Shown: positions 33,518-46,804, counted from the stretch's first letter. The stretch: DNA of 64,000 nt from Malus domestica (GCF_042453785.1 NC_091663.1:34026001-34090000); one strand, 5' to 3'. The notes: a model not told the origin generated them from the letters alone. Numbers and translations are program-made.

Positions 33518-33823
33518 AAGAAAACTTCTCTCTCTAATCCACATTCCTTTTTTTCTCCTTTCTCCTTCCCATTTTACAATTAAAATTAAAATTATTTTCA
33601 CACACAAAGTGTGGGGCATATTATAGTATTTATTAGAAAACTTCATTTTAATCATTGGAAAAGATAACTTAAGAAAACTTCTCTCTCTAATCCACATTCC
33701 TTTTTTTCTCCTTTCTCCTTCCCATTTTACAATTAAAATTAAAATTATTTTCACACACAAAGTGTGGGGCATATTATAGTATTTATTAGAAAACTTCATT
33801 TTAATCATTGGAAAAGATAACTT
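33518..33823. repeat. 153-bp tandem duplication in the block 4 spacer
   Basis: The segment starting AAGAAAACTTCTCTCTCTAA occurs twice head to tail (33518-33670 and 33671-33823). Blocks 1, 2 and 5 have it once. The repeated 133-codon frame across it is a by-product. Confidence 0.85.
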
Positions 33824-34564
33824 TAGAGTATAACCTTGTGTAAGATCAATATCTAATTTTCGTCCCTTAATACATTTAGTCACCTCATTTATTAATTATA
33901 TTTTGATGTTTTATATCTCTTTTTCTTTCTATTTAATGTTTTTTCTTAACAAATGATATTATCTACTCTATCGGGAACAGGGTGGGCTTAGCCTCACAAT
34001 AGGCTAACAATAATGTGGTTCGATTTGTGGTTCGACAAATCAAACCTAAAACCTTTCACTTACAAGTGAAGAGGAATATCACTACATCGTAGTATTTAAA
34101 ACTTTAAGTTACAATAAGGATTTATTTTAATTAATTGGGTAAACTTGATGGTGGTGAAGAGGTGGTCGATATTGGAAGGCTTCGGAGGAGTTGAAGGTGA
34201 TGGCAGTCCCAACTCACAAGTTGCCAGAGAGACGAATTAAAAAACAACACCTTTTCTACTAAGATATTAGATCACATGTCAAAATTTTGAATTTAAAAAT
34301 GATCATTTCGACCAATTTCACTTACTTTTGATGTTTGGGTTAACAACTGCCTTACTCATGCTTGTTCAACTCTTAAACTTTTCCTTTTATTTCTTAATGT
34401 AGATTAGGAATATGCTAGTTTTCCTTCTTCATCGTCTTAATTTATCAATGTTCTAGTAATATTTTTTTAGTTACCATTAGATTCAAATTAGTCGGCCTTA
34501 CCCAAGTCATCCTAAGGCCCAACCAAAGCAAAAACTTTAAAAATATATATATAAAAACAAAAAA

Positions 34565-34812
34565 CTAAATTGTACAAAAATATAAATCAAGTTCTCAAAA
34601 ATGATCGAAGCCTGGAAGGTTCCCACTTCACAGTTACAGAGGTGATAAAAACGTCACCGCTTCCGGCGCTCCTGTGGTTCTCATTTCCCTCCGTTCTCCG
34701 TAGCTTTTTCCTCAGGTATTTTTCTTCGATAATCTTTCAATCAAAATTCTTGAAAATATCGACAACGTCAAGTGCCTGTCTCTTTCAGCTTATAATTTGG
34801 AGGTAAGCATTT
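34565..34812 (+). pseudogene. F-box gene 5' leader remnant, block 4
   Basis: This is a further copy of the leader at 8800-9055, with CTCAG|GTATTTTTC and the truncated CTGTCTCTTTCAGCT join. No F-box domain follows. The block ends about 100 bp later. Confidence 0.5.
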
Positions 34813-35232
34813 CTTTGTGTTATGTATGTTGGGAAGAATTATAAGGAAGTAATAATGATTAGGGTGGAGGTTAAAGGTAAGAAAAGACCGTGACTACCTG
34901 TTTGTTAGATCGTATATTGATTTATGAAATAATCTTACACAAAGCAACCCAATTTCAAGGTGTCAAGGTGCGTGATACAATTCAAGGAAGAAGGTAAATA
35001 TATAAGCCGAAAATATTAACAGTATGAAAGTTATAAAGGACAAAACATGATCACTTTACAATTCGTGGTTAGCCATTGATTTACTCTGGTTGGCAATACC
35101 AGTGAACACTAACAAGCATTTTACATTAATCCTGTTTTTGTTGAAGCAACACCAACAGCTGCTGCAATTTCTTCTTCTTCTTCTATAATTTGGAGTCACT
35201 CAGGACATACTGACTCATATAACTTGTCATCC

Positions 35233-35760
35233 TCAAAAACCGCTCATAAGGATCTCTTCCATACGCCTAAGGGCAGTAGTTAAATCTTCATTTGTAGCAT
35301 TATGCGCCTCATCATGAGGTTCAAAGTGATCAGCTGCATTCTGTTCTGTATACCAATGTGCATTACTGTAATCTCCGGTGGTTGCAGCATAATGCTCCTG
35401 AGGTTGAAAGTGATTAGCTGCGTTCTCTTCTGTATACCTAGGGTCATTAATATAATCTCCAGTTGTTGTAGCAGTAAGTGCCTGAGGTTGCAAGTGATCA
35501 AATGCGATTTGCTCCATATAGCTAGGGGCATTATTGTAATCTCCAACATTTATATCATTAAGCGCCTGAGGTTGAAAGTGATTAGCTGCGTTTTCTTCAT
35601 AGTTATCTCTTCCCTCCAGCTTCCTTTTCTTTGATATGTCATCCTTTCTTCTAAGAATACAAAGAACAATATTCTTCTCCTGCATTTGAGAATCGTGTTT
35701 GCTTTTGTTAATATAAATTCCGATCCTTACTAAAATAAATAAAAAGGTTCTACATGCATA

Positions 35761-35791
<31 letters not shown>

Positions 35792-36590
35792 GTATATATA
35801 TATATATAATGTATTGCTTACTCTAACGACTGTAGAAAAGAGAGCAATACTTTTTATTAGTGAGCAAAGTTTCAATGTCAACTAGAAAATTAAGACAAAA
35901 GAAAAAGGAAATCGCAAATAATTAAGTCCTTATAAGATTGTGCACTGGGTACGACCTTTAAGATTGTTTCCATGCCAATATACTTCCTTGCCTGCCAATA
36001 TTAATATACGTATAAGCGTGAATATATTTTATAAGCTTTTGATTCGTTCTTCTTAACTTTTTTCTAGAGGCCAAGTTTAGACAGAAAACCTAAAAACAAT
36101 TTAAAAGAAAGAAAAGTGTACTTACTTGATGATGTTTGTTTCGTAGTAAAGATGGATCAAGATGGAACTCAAGCATAATCCAATGGTCATTCTGCGGGGA
36201 TCCTTTGTTCCTGTACGTAAATCTTTTTCTGAAGCCAATAGCTTGTTTAATCCCAGAAGCGTAGATTTCCTTGCCGGCATCTTCGCCTTTCCAAGTGCCG
36301 CCGGTGGTGCCAACTGTTCGGCAAACACGCGAGCCATTAGGAGCCTTCGAGTTGAGTGTGGTGAAGACGTAGATATCTTTATCATCTGTACATTCTTGAC
36401 CATCATGTGATGCACGGTTAAGACGTCTCCATATGTCCGATGGTTCTTCAAGACCGTAGAGATCACAGTCATGAACAATGCCTTTGGGATAGTCCTGTCC
36501 GTCAAGTTTGGGACGAAGGTAGCCAAGAAGTAGTTCGTCGTCTCGAGGCATGAACCTGTACCCTACTGGAACTTGGTAGTAACCAGCCAT
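35233..36590 (-). CDS. NAC-domain transcription factor, copy E (2 exons, 303 aa)
   Basis: Exon 1 is 36126-36590 and exon 2 is 35679 down to 35233. The exon-1 protein is identical to that of copy A, with all five NAC subdomains readable. Exon 2 has four 28-residue repeats and minor changes (KSKHDSQ upstream of the acceptor is intronic; LEGRDNY). The intron carries a longer CATA repeat (35758-35790) and a short unique insert near 35940. The TATA box is at 36689-36698. The predicted function is a nuclear DNA-binding regulator; its targets cannot be inferred. Confidence 0.87.
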
Positions 36591-36922
36591 AATAACTTTC
36601 TAATAGCAAGGATTTGAGAAGAATGAGAAAAGCGGAGGCGATGAGCAAGTAATGATACTGAATAGGGTGATCATTAGCTAGCGGCATGTATTTATATAGG
36701 TAACAATGGGCTAGGGTTTCTTGTGTGTCAAGCTAGTTAAAATTACTTGGTATTTATTACGTGGCCTTTTTAACAGGAATTAAGACAGTATTTTATCTTT
36801 ATCATCAACCGCTAGCTAAATGGGAAATAATTCCAGTATAAAAAAGTAACCGTCATTATACATGTATGGTTTAAATTGCCCAACCATACAAACATACATA
36901 CATATTTTATAGATATCTAAAC

Positions 36923-37293
36923 TGTTGAATTATATGTCTATAGCTTATTAGTATTAGTGAAATAAGATGAGTTTATTTGTGTATTCACTTGAGCATATCT
37001 GCCAAGTGTGAAGTCAAAAGATGTAAGGCCATGAGTGCCATGTGTGATGATCCTAGTTATTAGATAATGAATGGCTGAGATCAATTTTCTGATGTGTTGA
37101 TCCAGCTCAGCTCTTGTTAACTATAATATTTCTCTTTTGCACGTTGTGTAAAAGTGGAGAGAGGCATTAATGAAATAGAATATCCCTTTGTGAATTTTAG
37201 CAGAAAGGAAGAGCAACATCATTCTCTCATCTTCTCTGTGCATTCATCTGTTCCTTTTCTTTTTCTTCTAATCAGTATTATCAAAATGAACAT
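36923..37293 (+). repeat. Copia copy 1, 5' LTR (371 bp)
   Basis: It runs from TGTTGAATTATATG to AAATGAACA. The same family LTR occurs at 61726-62096 in reverse orientation. Confidence 0.95.
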
Positions 37294-37429
37294 GGGCGTA
37301 AATTGTGAAGCTAACGTTATTGACGTTGAAGCAATCGAGCTATACTTGAGCTCGTTTCAGTTCAGGTGAAGTTGCCGGAATTTCATAGAACCTGATTTCG
37401 ATTTGTGTTCATTACATCTAAGCCAAAAG

Positions 37430-40400
37430 ATGGCTGGATCTGGAAGTTCTGAGGTGAGAACTTCGATCTTCTCCGGTGAGAACTACGAGTTCTGGAGAAT
37501 CAAGATGGTGACGATCTTCAAATCTCATAGGTTATGGAAATTAGTTGAAAAGGGATTACAATCTTAGATTCACAGAAGAAGAAGAAAGCTGAAGGAAGCT
37601 CAGAGGAAGAAAATGATGAGAAAACTGTCGCAGCATATATGCAAGACGCAAAGGCTCTGGGAATCATTCAAAATGCAGTCTCGGATCAAATCTTCCCTCG
37701 AATCGCCAATGCCGAATCAACGAAGATGGCATGGGATTTGTTATATGGATAGTATCATGGTGGTGATCAGGTACGATCTGTGAAATTACAAAATCTGAGA
37801 CGTGAATTTGAGTATGCTAGAATGCGTGATGATGAAACTCTGTCTGGGTATCTTACTAGGCTAAATGATTTGATAAACCAGATGAAAACGTTTGGAGAAA
37901 TTCTTTCTAATGCGAGATTAGTTCAGAAAGTTTTAATTAGCCTTAGTAAACCATATGATCCCATATGTCTAGTCATTCAGAATACAAAGTCCTTGGAGAC
38001 TGTAGAATTGCAGGAGGTTATAGCAATCTTGAAAAGTCAAGAACAACGGTTTGACTTACATACTGTTGATACAACAGAGAGAGCTTTCTCTTCACTCTCT
38101 GTGAGTCAAAAGGGGCAAAATAGAGGTAGCACTTACTCAGGAAAATCTCCTAGAAATTGGAACTCTAAGGGAAAGAAATGGGAGTCAAAATCCAAGTTTC
38201 AGCAGAGATCTTTTACAAACACATCTCAAAATGTGAATCCCTCTCAATCAATGAACCAAGAAGTCATAAAACATCAGTGCAAGGTGTGCTCTAAGTTTCA
38301 TTTTGGTGAATGTAGACACAAGGGTAAACCAAAATGTTATAGTTGTTATAAATTTGGGCACTAGGCTAGAGAGTGTACTGCAGGAAAAATAGTGCAGAAG
38401 GCTAATAGTGCGAATCAAGCAGAAGTGTCAGGAAATCTGTTTTATGCAAACAATGCAATTACTGAAGCTAAAGTGAATGGAGAATGGTATATTGATAGTG
38501 GATGCAGCAATCATATGACAGGAAATGTGAATCTTCTTGTTGATGTGAGAAATAACATTGTAGGCAAAGTTCAAATGCCTACTGGAGACCTTGTAAATGT
38601 TGAAGGAATGGGTTCTTTGGCTATTGACACTAATAAGGGCAGAAAGTATGTCAAAGAAGCCATGTATCTTCCTGGTTTAAAGGAGAACTTGCTCAGTGTT
38701 GGTCAAATGGATGAACATGGATATTTCTTGTTATTTGGAGGAGGAATGTGCAATGTATTTGATGGCCCTTCCCTGGATTGTTTAGTCATTAAAGTGAAGA
38801 AGAAAGGAAACAGATGTTATCCTTTGTCTTTTCTACCTGAAAATCAAATTGCACTGAGAGCTAGTGTGAATCATTTTGCTTGGGTTTGGCACAGACGATT
38901 TGGACACCTACATTTTGGTGGTCTTAAGCAATTGAGAGATAAGAATATGGTACATGGTTTGCCACAGCTTGAAAGTCACAGTGGTGTATGTGAAGGTTGT
39001 CAGTATGGAAAGCAACACAGAGATGAATTCTCAAAGAATCGAGCACTGAGAGCAAATGTCCCACTTGAAGTTGTTCATGTTGATCTATGTGGTCCAATGA
39101 AGATTGAGTCAATGGCTGGAAATAAATACTTCATGCTGCTGATAGATGATTGTACCAGAATGGTGTGGGTATATTTTCTAAAGCAAAAGTTTGAATCATT
39201 CTGTTGTTTTAGAAAATTCAAGGCTATGACTGAACTACAATGTGGTTTTAAAGCAAAGTGTTTGCGAAGTGATCGAGGGGGAGAGTTCATGTCAACTGAA
39301 TTTGTGCAATTCTGTGAAAATGAAGGAATACAAAGGCAGCTTACTCTATCTTACACTCCACAACATAATGGAGTTGTAGAAAGAAAAAACAGGACAGTGG
39401 TTGAAATGGCAAGGTCGATGCTACATGAGAAAGGAATGCCATACTATTTCTGGGCTGAAACAGTGCATACAGCTATGTATCTATTAAATAGATGTCCCAC
39501 AAAAGTATTGGACAACAATATCACTCCCTTTGAAGCCTATTCTGGAAGAAAACCTGGTATTGCTCATCTGAGAATATTTGGTGCTTTATGCTATGCTCAT
39601 GTTCCAAAAGAAGTTAGACACAAGCTTGAACCCAAAAGTTTCAAAGGCATATTTGTTGGTTATGCAACCTGTGAAAAGAGCTATAGAGTGTTTGATCTAG
39701 TTACCAAGAAACTTATTTTGTCCAGGGACATTGTGTTTGATGAGGAAACAACCTGGGATTGGAAAAGAAGTTCTGGCCAAGCTGTGATGCCTCTCACTGA
39801 AGGAAAACTTGTATATGACAGCTTCAGTCCTGAAGATAATGAAAGTTTTTTTCTACCACAAACTACTCCTGCATCACAGAATCATGGAAGGAATGTTAAT
39901 GCTGAAAATTCAAACATTCAACTCACTTTGCAAGAAAGTCTCCTAGCAACACAAGTCAAGATGAAAGAAACACTCAAGCATATGATCACACTCCATTGAA
40001 ATGGAGAAAACTAGATGAAGTATTGGCTCAATGCAATCTCTGCATCATAGATCCAGAGAAGTATGAAGAAGCAATGCAAGATGAATCCTAGTTAAAAGCA
40101 ATGGAAGATGAATTAGCCATGATTGAGAAGAATAGCACCTAGAAGCTTGTGGATAGACCAACAGAAAAGCCGGTTATTGGAGTTAAATGGGCCTACAAAA
40201 CCAAGTTAAATCTTGATGGTTCAGTTTTAAAAAACAAAGCTAGGCTAGTTGCAAAGGGTTATGCTCAAAAGTTAGGGCTAGACTACAATGAAACTTATGC
40301 TCCAGTGGCTAGATTGGATACTATCAGGACACTTGTAGCTTTAACAGCACATAAGAGTTGGAAATTGTATCAGCTTAATGTAAAATCAACATTTCTGAAT

Positions 40401-41590
40401 GGTGTATTGGAAGAAGAAGTTTATGTAGATCAACCTGAAGGTTTTGTGGTCAAAGGAAATGAAGATAAAGTTTACAGGTTGTACAAAGCTTTTTATGGGT
40501 TAAAACAGGCACCAAGGGCCTGGTATGGAGAAATTGACACATATTTCTCTCAGTGTGGTTTTGAGAAAAGTTTGAGTGAACCAACTCTGTACACCAAAAC
40601 AAGAGGAGAGAACATCTTGATTGTTTCTATCTATTTGGATGACATAGTTTATACTGTTAGTGATAGACTAATGCTTGAAGAATTCAAGGAAGATATGAAA
40701 TGACAGATTTGGGTCTTCTCCATCATTTCCTTGGAATGGGAATAATTCAGACCAACTCTAGCATTTTTATTCACCATAAGAAATATGCAAGTTCTTTGCT
40801 AAACAAGTTCAACTTAAATGAGTGCAAGTCTGTGATCACACCACTTGTGGCAACTGAGAAGTTAACCAAAGAAGATGGAAGTTGAGCAGTAAGTGAAGAA
40901 TTATACAGAAGCATTGTTGGGAGTCTTCTATATCTTACAACTATTAGGCCGGACATTATGTATGCATCTAGTCTACTTGCTAGATTTATGCATTGTCCTA
41001 CTAGCAAGCATTTTGGAACTGTCAAACGTGTGCTCAGATACATTAAAGGGACTCTAAACTATGGTTTGGAGTATACGAAAGGCAAGAAGGCAATGTTGAT
41101 TGGCTATTGTGACAGTGATTGGGGTGGATCACTAGATGATAGCAAAAGTACATCTGGATATGCATTTTCTTTTGGAAGTGGAGTTTTTTCTTGGGCTTTA
41201 GTCAAGCAAAACTGTGTGGCATTATCTACTGCAGAAGCAGAGTACATAAGTGCATCCGATGCCACTGCACAAGCAATCTGGCTCAGATTTGTATTGGAAG
41301 ATTTTGGAGAACTTCAAACTAAAGCAACTCCATTGTAGTGTGACAACACCTCTGCAATTGCAATCACCAAGAATTCTGTGTTTCATCAGAAGACTAAGCA
41401 CATAGATAGAAGCTATCATTTCATTAAGGATGCACTGCAGGAAGGAATTATAAATTTGGTGTACTGTCCAACTAAAGAGCAGTTAGCAGATATTTTCACA
41501 AAACCTTTGGCTAAGGATCGGTTCAACTATCTTAGAAATATGCTCAGAGTGAAATCAGCTCAAGACTTAAAGGGGAGTGTTGAATTATAA
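37430..41590 (+). pseudogene. Copia gag-pol, broken by stops and frameshifts
   Basis: Gag starts at ATG 37430 and ends in a CX2CX4HX4C zinc knuckle (38334-38376). The protease motif is DSG (38494-38502). The integrase has the HHCC zinc finger (about 38890-39005) and D-D-E region motifs (HVDLCGPM, LRSDRGGEF, VERKNRT). The reverse transcriptase is at 40149-40700, with YLDD where copia elements usually have YVDD. RNase H ends inside the 3' LTR (stop 41588-41590). Stops lie at 37750, 38362, 40089, 40140, 40883 and 41336. Frame changes lie near 37553, 39950 and 40700. Several of the stops are TAG at probable Trp positions. The element cannot move by itself. Confidence 0.93.
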
Positions 41591-41948
41591 GTCTATAGCT
41601 GATTAGTATTAGTGAAATAAGATGAGTTTATTTGTGTATTCACTTGAGCATATCTGCCAAGTGTGAAGTCAAAAGATGTAAGGCCATGAGTGTCATGTGT
41701 GATGATCCTAGTTATTAGGTAATGAATGGCTGAGATCAATTTTATGATGTGTTGATCCATCTTAGCTCTTGTTAACTATAATATTCCTCTTTTGCACGTT
41801 GTGTAAAAGTGGAGAGAGGCATTAATGAAATAGAATATCCCTCTGTGAATTTTAGCAAAGAGGAAGAGCAACCATCCTTCTCTCATCTTCTCTATGCATT
41901 CATCTGTTCCTTTTCTTTTTCTTCTAATCAGTATTATCAAAATGAACA
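41578..41948 (+). repeat. Copia copy 1, 3' LTR (371 bp)
   Basis: This is the partner of 36923-37293, same length, with scattered substitutions between the two. Confidence 0.95.
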
Positions 41949-41953
41949 TAAAC

Positions 41954-43500
41954 TACATTAATAAAACCCTCTTTGTCAATCAAAAGAGAGTAAAACGATA
42001 ATTTTGTCTCCTACTACAAAACAAAATCATGGGCAGTAAAATAAATTCACACAAATTAAATTTTGCAGTTTTTTTAAACCCTCACCCACAGGTGATCCTA
42101 ACGTCCTCTAATTTTGAAAAATAAAATACAAAAAAGAAAACTTCTCTCTCTAATCCACATTCTTTTTTTTTCCTTTCTCCTTCCCATTTTACAATAAAAA
42201 TTAAAATTATTTTCACACACAAAGTGTGGGGCATATGCTAGTATTTATTAAAAAACTTTATTTTAATCTTTGGAAAAGATAATTTTAGAGTATAACCTTG
42301 TGTAAGATCAATATCTAATTTTCGTCCCTTAATACATTTAGTCACCTCATTTATTAATTATATTTTGATGTTTTATTTCTCTTTTTCTTTCTAAGTTTAA
42401 TGTTTTTTCTTAACAAATGATATTATTTACTCTATCAGGAACAGGGTGGGCTTAGCTTCACAATAGGCTAACAATTATGTGGTTTGACTTCGTCTTTAGC
42501 GAAAATCGAACCTAAAACCTTTCACTTACCAGTGAAGAGGAAATATCACTACACGGTAGTACTTAAAAATTTAAGTTACAATAAGGGTTTATTTTAATTA
42601 ATTGGGTAAACTAATAACAAAAAGCATCCCAAAAAATAACAAAAAGTCAAAGAGAACAACCATTTTACATCATCAAAATCTAAGGGGTAGGCAAATGAGT
42701 CATGGACCCGCAGGTCGGGTGGGTTCAAGCAGTTTGAGGCGGGTACAGGGCCGGTCTAAATATTTTGAAGAAGAAACATGAAGGTGGGTTCAAGCAGTTT
42801 GAGGTGGGTACAGGGCGGGTCTAAATATTTTGAAGAAGAAACATGACGGGGTGGGACAGGACGGGTGCAGGAATTGATGGGGCAGGGCGGGTCCAAAAAT
42901 AGGAGAAATGTGCCTCTAGCATTGGATAATTAGATTGGATTTAATGATTAATCTCACATCCACTACACCGTTGGATTTATTTATTTTTTTTTCCCTCACT
43001 TAGACACTCCTATCCCATTCACTCATGACTCAAGTCACTTGACAGCAGCCATCACCAATTCCGACTTGGACACTTGATGGCCCTCATCTCCATAGACGAT
43101 GGTGGTGTTCAATAATGCGGTGAAGAGGTGGTCGCAATTGGAAGGTTTGGGAGGAGTAGAAAGTGATGGTGGTCCCAACTCGCAAGTCGTCAGAGAAAAA
43201 CAAATTAAAAAACAATACCTAACTACTAAGATATTTGATCACATGTCAGAAATTTGAATTTAAAAATGATCATTTCAACCAATTTCACTTACTTTTGATG
43301 TTTGGGTTAAAAACTGCCTTACTCACGCTTGTTCAACTCTTAAACTTTTCCTTACATTTTTTAATGTAGATTAGGAATATGCTAGTTTTCCTTCATCGTC
43401 TTCTTAATTTATCAATGTTCTAGTAATATTTTTAGTTACCAATAGATTCTAATTAGTTGGCCTTACCCAAGTCATCCTAAGGCCCAACCAAAGCAAAAAC
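41954..43500. other. Block 5 AT-rich spacer
   Basis: It matches the spacers at 7340-8800 and 17179-18290. A roughly 64-bp unit (GGGTTCAAGCAGTTTGAGG...) is tandemly duplicated at 42721-42850 only in this block. No gene seen. Confidence 0.6.
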
Positions 43501-43985
43501 TTTAAAATAAAAAAAAAACTATAAAAATATGAGTCAAGTTCTCAAAAATGATCGAAGCCTGCAAGGTTCCCACTTTACAGTTGCAGAGGTGATAAAAACG
43601 TCGCCGCATCCGACGCTCCTGTGGTTCTCATTTCCCTCCGTTCTCCGTAGCTTTTTCCTCAGGTATTTTTCTTCAGTATTTATTGTCAGCTCCTTTCCTT
43701 ACCATCTGTTTGGTTACCGAGTAAATTGAGAAAAATCAAAACAGAGGAAACGATTAGACAATTAAAGCCTTACCCTTTTGTATTGTGTGCCCCTGGAAAA
43801 TAAATATATAATCTTTATGATTTATTTCTGTTTCACTAGAAATTAGAATTTTTAGTTGTTTATGGATAGATTGAAAGTTTGTTGCTTTTGCATCCAATTG
43901 GAAATTCTTGAATTGAAATATCTTAATGCTGTTAAATTTCACGCATTTTTCTTACCTTAGTTTCTAAGCGATCAAACAGAGCGTA

Positions 43986-44017
<32 letters not shown>

Positions 44018-44129
44018 ATATATATTGCTCTTTTCCTCTGGTTACGCTTGTAAGTAAAAACAAAAATGATTAATTTTGTGTGTTATTGTTGCAATTTAAC
44101 CATGTTTTGTTGAAATATTTAAGGTAAAA
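43500..44129 (+). promoter_or_regulatory. F-box gene 5' leader exon and leader intron
   Basis: A probable untranslated first exon ends at 43662 with CTCAG|GTATTTTTC. A leader intron of about 460 bp containing a (GT)n tract (43988-44015) would end at AAG near 44123, just before the ATG. The first exon is the part repeated without a gene in blocks 1, 2 and 4. The transcription start was not identified. Confidence 0.5.
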
Positions 44130-45950
44130 ATGAGCTTGGTGTTGAAGCGTCGAGCAAAAGTTAAAGATAGGATCAATGCGCTACCAGATGCACTTCTATG
44201 TCACATACTTTCGTTCCTTCCTACAAAATATGCTGTGAGGACCACCATTTTGTCTAGAAGGTGGAAGAACTTATGGACTTCTGTTCCCAATCTCTACTTC
44301 AACGACAGAAAAGATTTTCCTTCTTTTCAGGCAGGTCCATATGGCTCTAACCTTTTTACCAGATTTGTTGATCGTGTACTTTACTTCCGCGACTCATCAG
44401 ACATAAAAAAATTCCGTCTTTCAGTTACCTATACTGATGATTTGTCTCATGTTGATGGTTGGCTTTGCACTGCCATAAGGCGTAATGTCGTTGAACTTGA
44501 TTTTGAGCTTTGTCAATCTCATTATAATCAATACCGGGAATTTGAGTTGCCTCAGAGCCTTTTCACGTGCAGAACACTAACGGTTTTGAAGTTGAGCTCA
44601 AACTGCATTACCTATGCTCCTCCTACATCGGGGTGTTTCCCAAGCCTCAAGTTCCTCTATGTCACAGCTCATTATCCTGATACCGACTCAATTGAAAAGC
44701 TTATTTCTTGCTGCCCTATCCTGGAAAACTTGAATATAGATGGAATTCTAAGATGTGACGTAGTTTCAAATATCCATATTTCTGTGCCTACAGTGAAGAC
44801 ATTGAGTATAAATCTGTCCGTTGATCCTCAGTATCATGATTACAATCTTCTTATCAATGGCCCAAAGCTTGAAAACATTGATTTCAAGCAAGATCTTTCG
44901 TCAAATTATTCTCTGGAGCATTCAAAATCCCTAGTAAAAGCTAATATTGTTCTCAAAGAAGTTCCCTGCCGTGTAGTTGCACTACTGGAAGCAATATCAA
45001 ATGTGAAATATCTGTCTCTTTCAGCTGAACGTTTGAAGGTAAGTTTACCCTAACTCTTGTTCCTTTACATTTCTTGTTTGGTAGATAATTTTATTGGATG
45101 AAGAAAGCGGTAGAGGAGGAAGGTACGAGGGGCAAGTCCAGCATATAGTGCACCATTCCTCATCAATTCAAACTTGGATTTATTGATAATGTTGGGGTCC
45201 AGGAGTAACGAACGCTAGGTCATCCTTTGTTTGTATAAAATGTTAACTGTACAAGAACATCCTCCACATACCCTCATTCTCCCGCTTACACGTGTTTCCT
45301 TTTTATCCTTTGTTGTGAGCTTAAAGAAAGTGATGGAACAGTTCCTTCCTTTCGTCAATACGATTGATTTCAAATTGCTTGTTATGGATAAGAGAATCCT
45401 TAATTTCTGATTGAGTGCTTTAATACTTGTATCTTTCATGTAGGAATGGTATCTCCCTGTTTTTCCTAATTTGAGCCAACTGAAGGTGGTTCTTTATGAT
45501 AGCTGTTATTGGGAAATGCTAGTAATGTTACTCCGTAAGACGCCCAATCTGGAGGATCTTATCTTAGAAGATGTAAGTAAGATTTGGCGGATGCATATTG
45601 TGCCGCATGGTATCAACATGCCCTCTTAAAGATTCTTAATCTCATTCATTTTTGTAAATCATTGTCAGAGAACCATATGTCAAAGAGATTATTCAAAGCT
45701 TCGGTGGAATCCACCAAAGTTTTTGCTTCTTTATCTGCGGTCGCACCTCAAGACTATCACCATAAGAGGATTCAAGGGACGAGAGATTGAGAGGGAAGTG
45801 TCAAAGTATTTGTTAGAGAACGCTAAGATTTTGAAGAAAATGAGGATATATACAAGTCTTGTGCATATTACAGAGAAAGAGCTATACAAGGAATTCTTAA
45901 TGTTTCAAAGGGGTTCGGTGACTTGTCAAGTTGAATTCATCAAGATGTAG
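44130..45950 (+). CDS. F-box/FBD/LRR-type protein (3 exons, 439 aa)
   Basis: Exons are 44130-45038, 45444-45572 and 45669-45950, all phase 0, with donors AAG|GTAAGT and GAT|GTAAGT and acceptors TGTAG|GAA and TCAG|AGA. The N-terminus holds an F-box (about residues 12-50: INALPDALLCHILSFLPTK, LSRRWKNLW). The middle has degenerate leucine-rich repeats (LTVLKLSS, FPSLKFLYV, CCPILENLNI). The C-terminus has an FBD domain (RWNPPKFLLLYLRSHLKTI, GFKGREIEREVSKYLLENA, LKKMRI). Such proteins are substrate receptors of SCF ubiquitin ligases, joining SKP1 through the F-box and targets through the repeats. The third exon acceptor is the least certain. The substrate is unknown. Confidence 0.85.
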
Positions 45951-46389
45951 TTGTACAATAGTTTGAGCTTTGAAGTTCAATTTTTTGGATTACAAGGATT
46001 TTTTTCGAACTTGTAGAAGTATCACATCATGTTTGTTTTTTGATGGTGGATTGAACCTATTTTGCAGTCTGTGTTCCATGTAATGATAGAATCTCTTTAA
46101 GCTTATTTAGCTTTGTTTAGTTGCAAGTTTTTCTCGTTGTTTTAGTTGACGCGTGCATGTATTTAGTTTTTAGTTTTTATTCGTGTTCTTTCACATCTCT
46201 CTCCACCCCTTTTTATCTCTCTATTGTCTCATATATATTTAATCTCTTTCTCTAAAAATAAAAGGCTTATTTTTAGTTACGCTCCTGTAACTTCATTTTG
46301 ATCTTACTTTACCTACGAAGAATTTTTTGTGCTCCAACAGAGTTGTCAAATGAATCTTCAAACATAGAAAATGCAATGCCATACACACT

Positions 46390-46545
46390 ACATTTAGAGA
46401 ACGAGTTGTACAAGGAGGATTCTGATGTTCCAAAGGGCTTCGATGATTTGTCAAGTTGAATTTTTAAAGATGCAACCTTTGGTTTTCCAGAGATTTGAAT
46501 TTTGAAGTTCAGTTGCCTGAGTTCAGAAGAATTATATGATTTCAA
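46390..46545 (+). pseudogene. Duplicated F-box 3' end fragment
   Basis: The sequence around GAGTTGTACAAGGAGGATTC and GACTTGTCAAGTTGAATT-like text repeats the last exon and 3' UTR of the preceding F-box gene (45885-46050) in degenerate form. No open frame remains. It shows that F-box copies also duplicated downstream. Confidence 0.7.
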
Positions 46546-46804
46546 ACATGTAAAACCATCCTGTTTGTTGTTAGAAGATATATCATAAATCTACCTGCAT
46601 TCAGGCTTTGTTATTAATGATCCGTTTGGGACTGCTTTAGAAGCACTTTTGTTCATAAGCGTTTTTTGCTATAATAAATCTCTTTGCTTCTTAGATCTCG
46701 AGGAAATTCAATTATGGCTGCAGATGCATACATTATATATCTGAATCGAAAAATCTCCAAGGCTTTCAAATTAAAATTTACAGATGGGCAAAAATCTCTT
46801 TGGC

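Larger units (their letters stand above)
30175..34915. repeat. Tandem block 4 of the array (shortened)
   Basis: Block 4 starts within the spacer downstream of the NAC gene (equivalent to 3600 in block 1). It contains a solo LTR, NAC copy D, a spacer missing about 430 bp (equivalent to 7950-8390), and the F-box leader. It ends at TAGATCGTA, where spacer sequence upstream of the next NAC gene follows directly. Confidence 0.8.
36923..41948 (+). mobile_element. Ty1-copia LTR retrotransposon, copy 1 (decayed)
   Basis: The 5026-bp element has a 5-bp duplication TAAAC (36918-36922 and 41949-41953) and two 371-bp LTRs (36923-37293 and 41578-41948). The interior has gag, protease, integrase, reverse transcriptase and RNase H in copia order, with integrase before reverse transcriptase. 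The polypurine tract AAAGGGGAG precedes the 3' LTR. I could not identify a standard initiator-Met primer site after the 5' LTR. Blocks 1 and 2 show the empty site (ATCTAAACTACCTTA near 5970). Confidence 0.95.
34916..46550. repeat. Tandem block 5, ending in the intact F-box gene
   Basis: It begins TATTGATTTATGAAATAATC, as in the spacer next to the other NAC genes. It carries NAC copy E, a copia insertion (36923-41948), the AT-rich spacer (41954-43500) and the complete F-box gene with its leader. This is the only block where the leader continues into an F-box gene, so it may represent the ancestral arrangement. Confidence 0.75.

Noticed and set aside
33482..33883. 133-codon frame with an internal perfect repeat
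   Set aside because: It spans the 153-bp tandem duplication of AT-rich spacer, is absent in the other blocks and has no motif.
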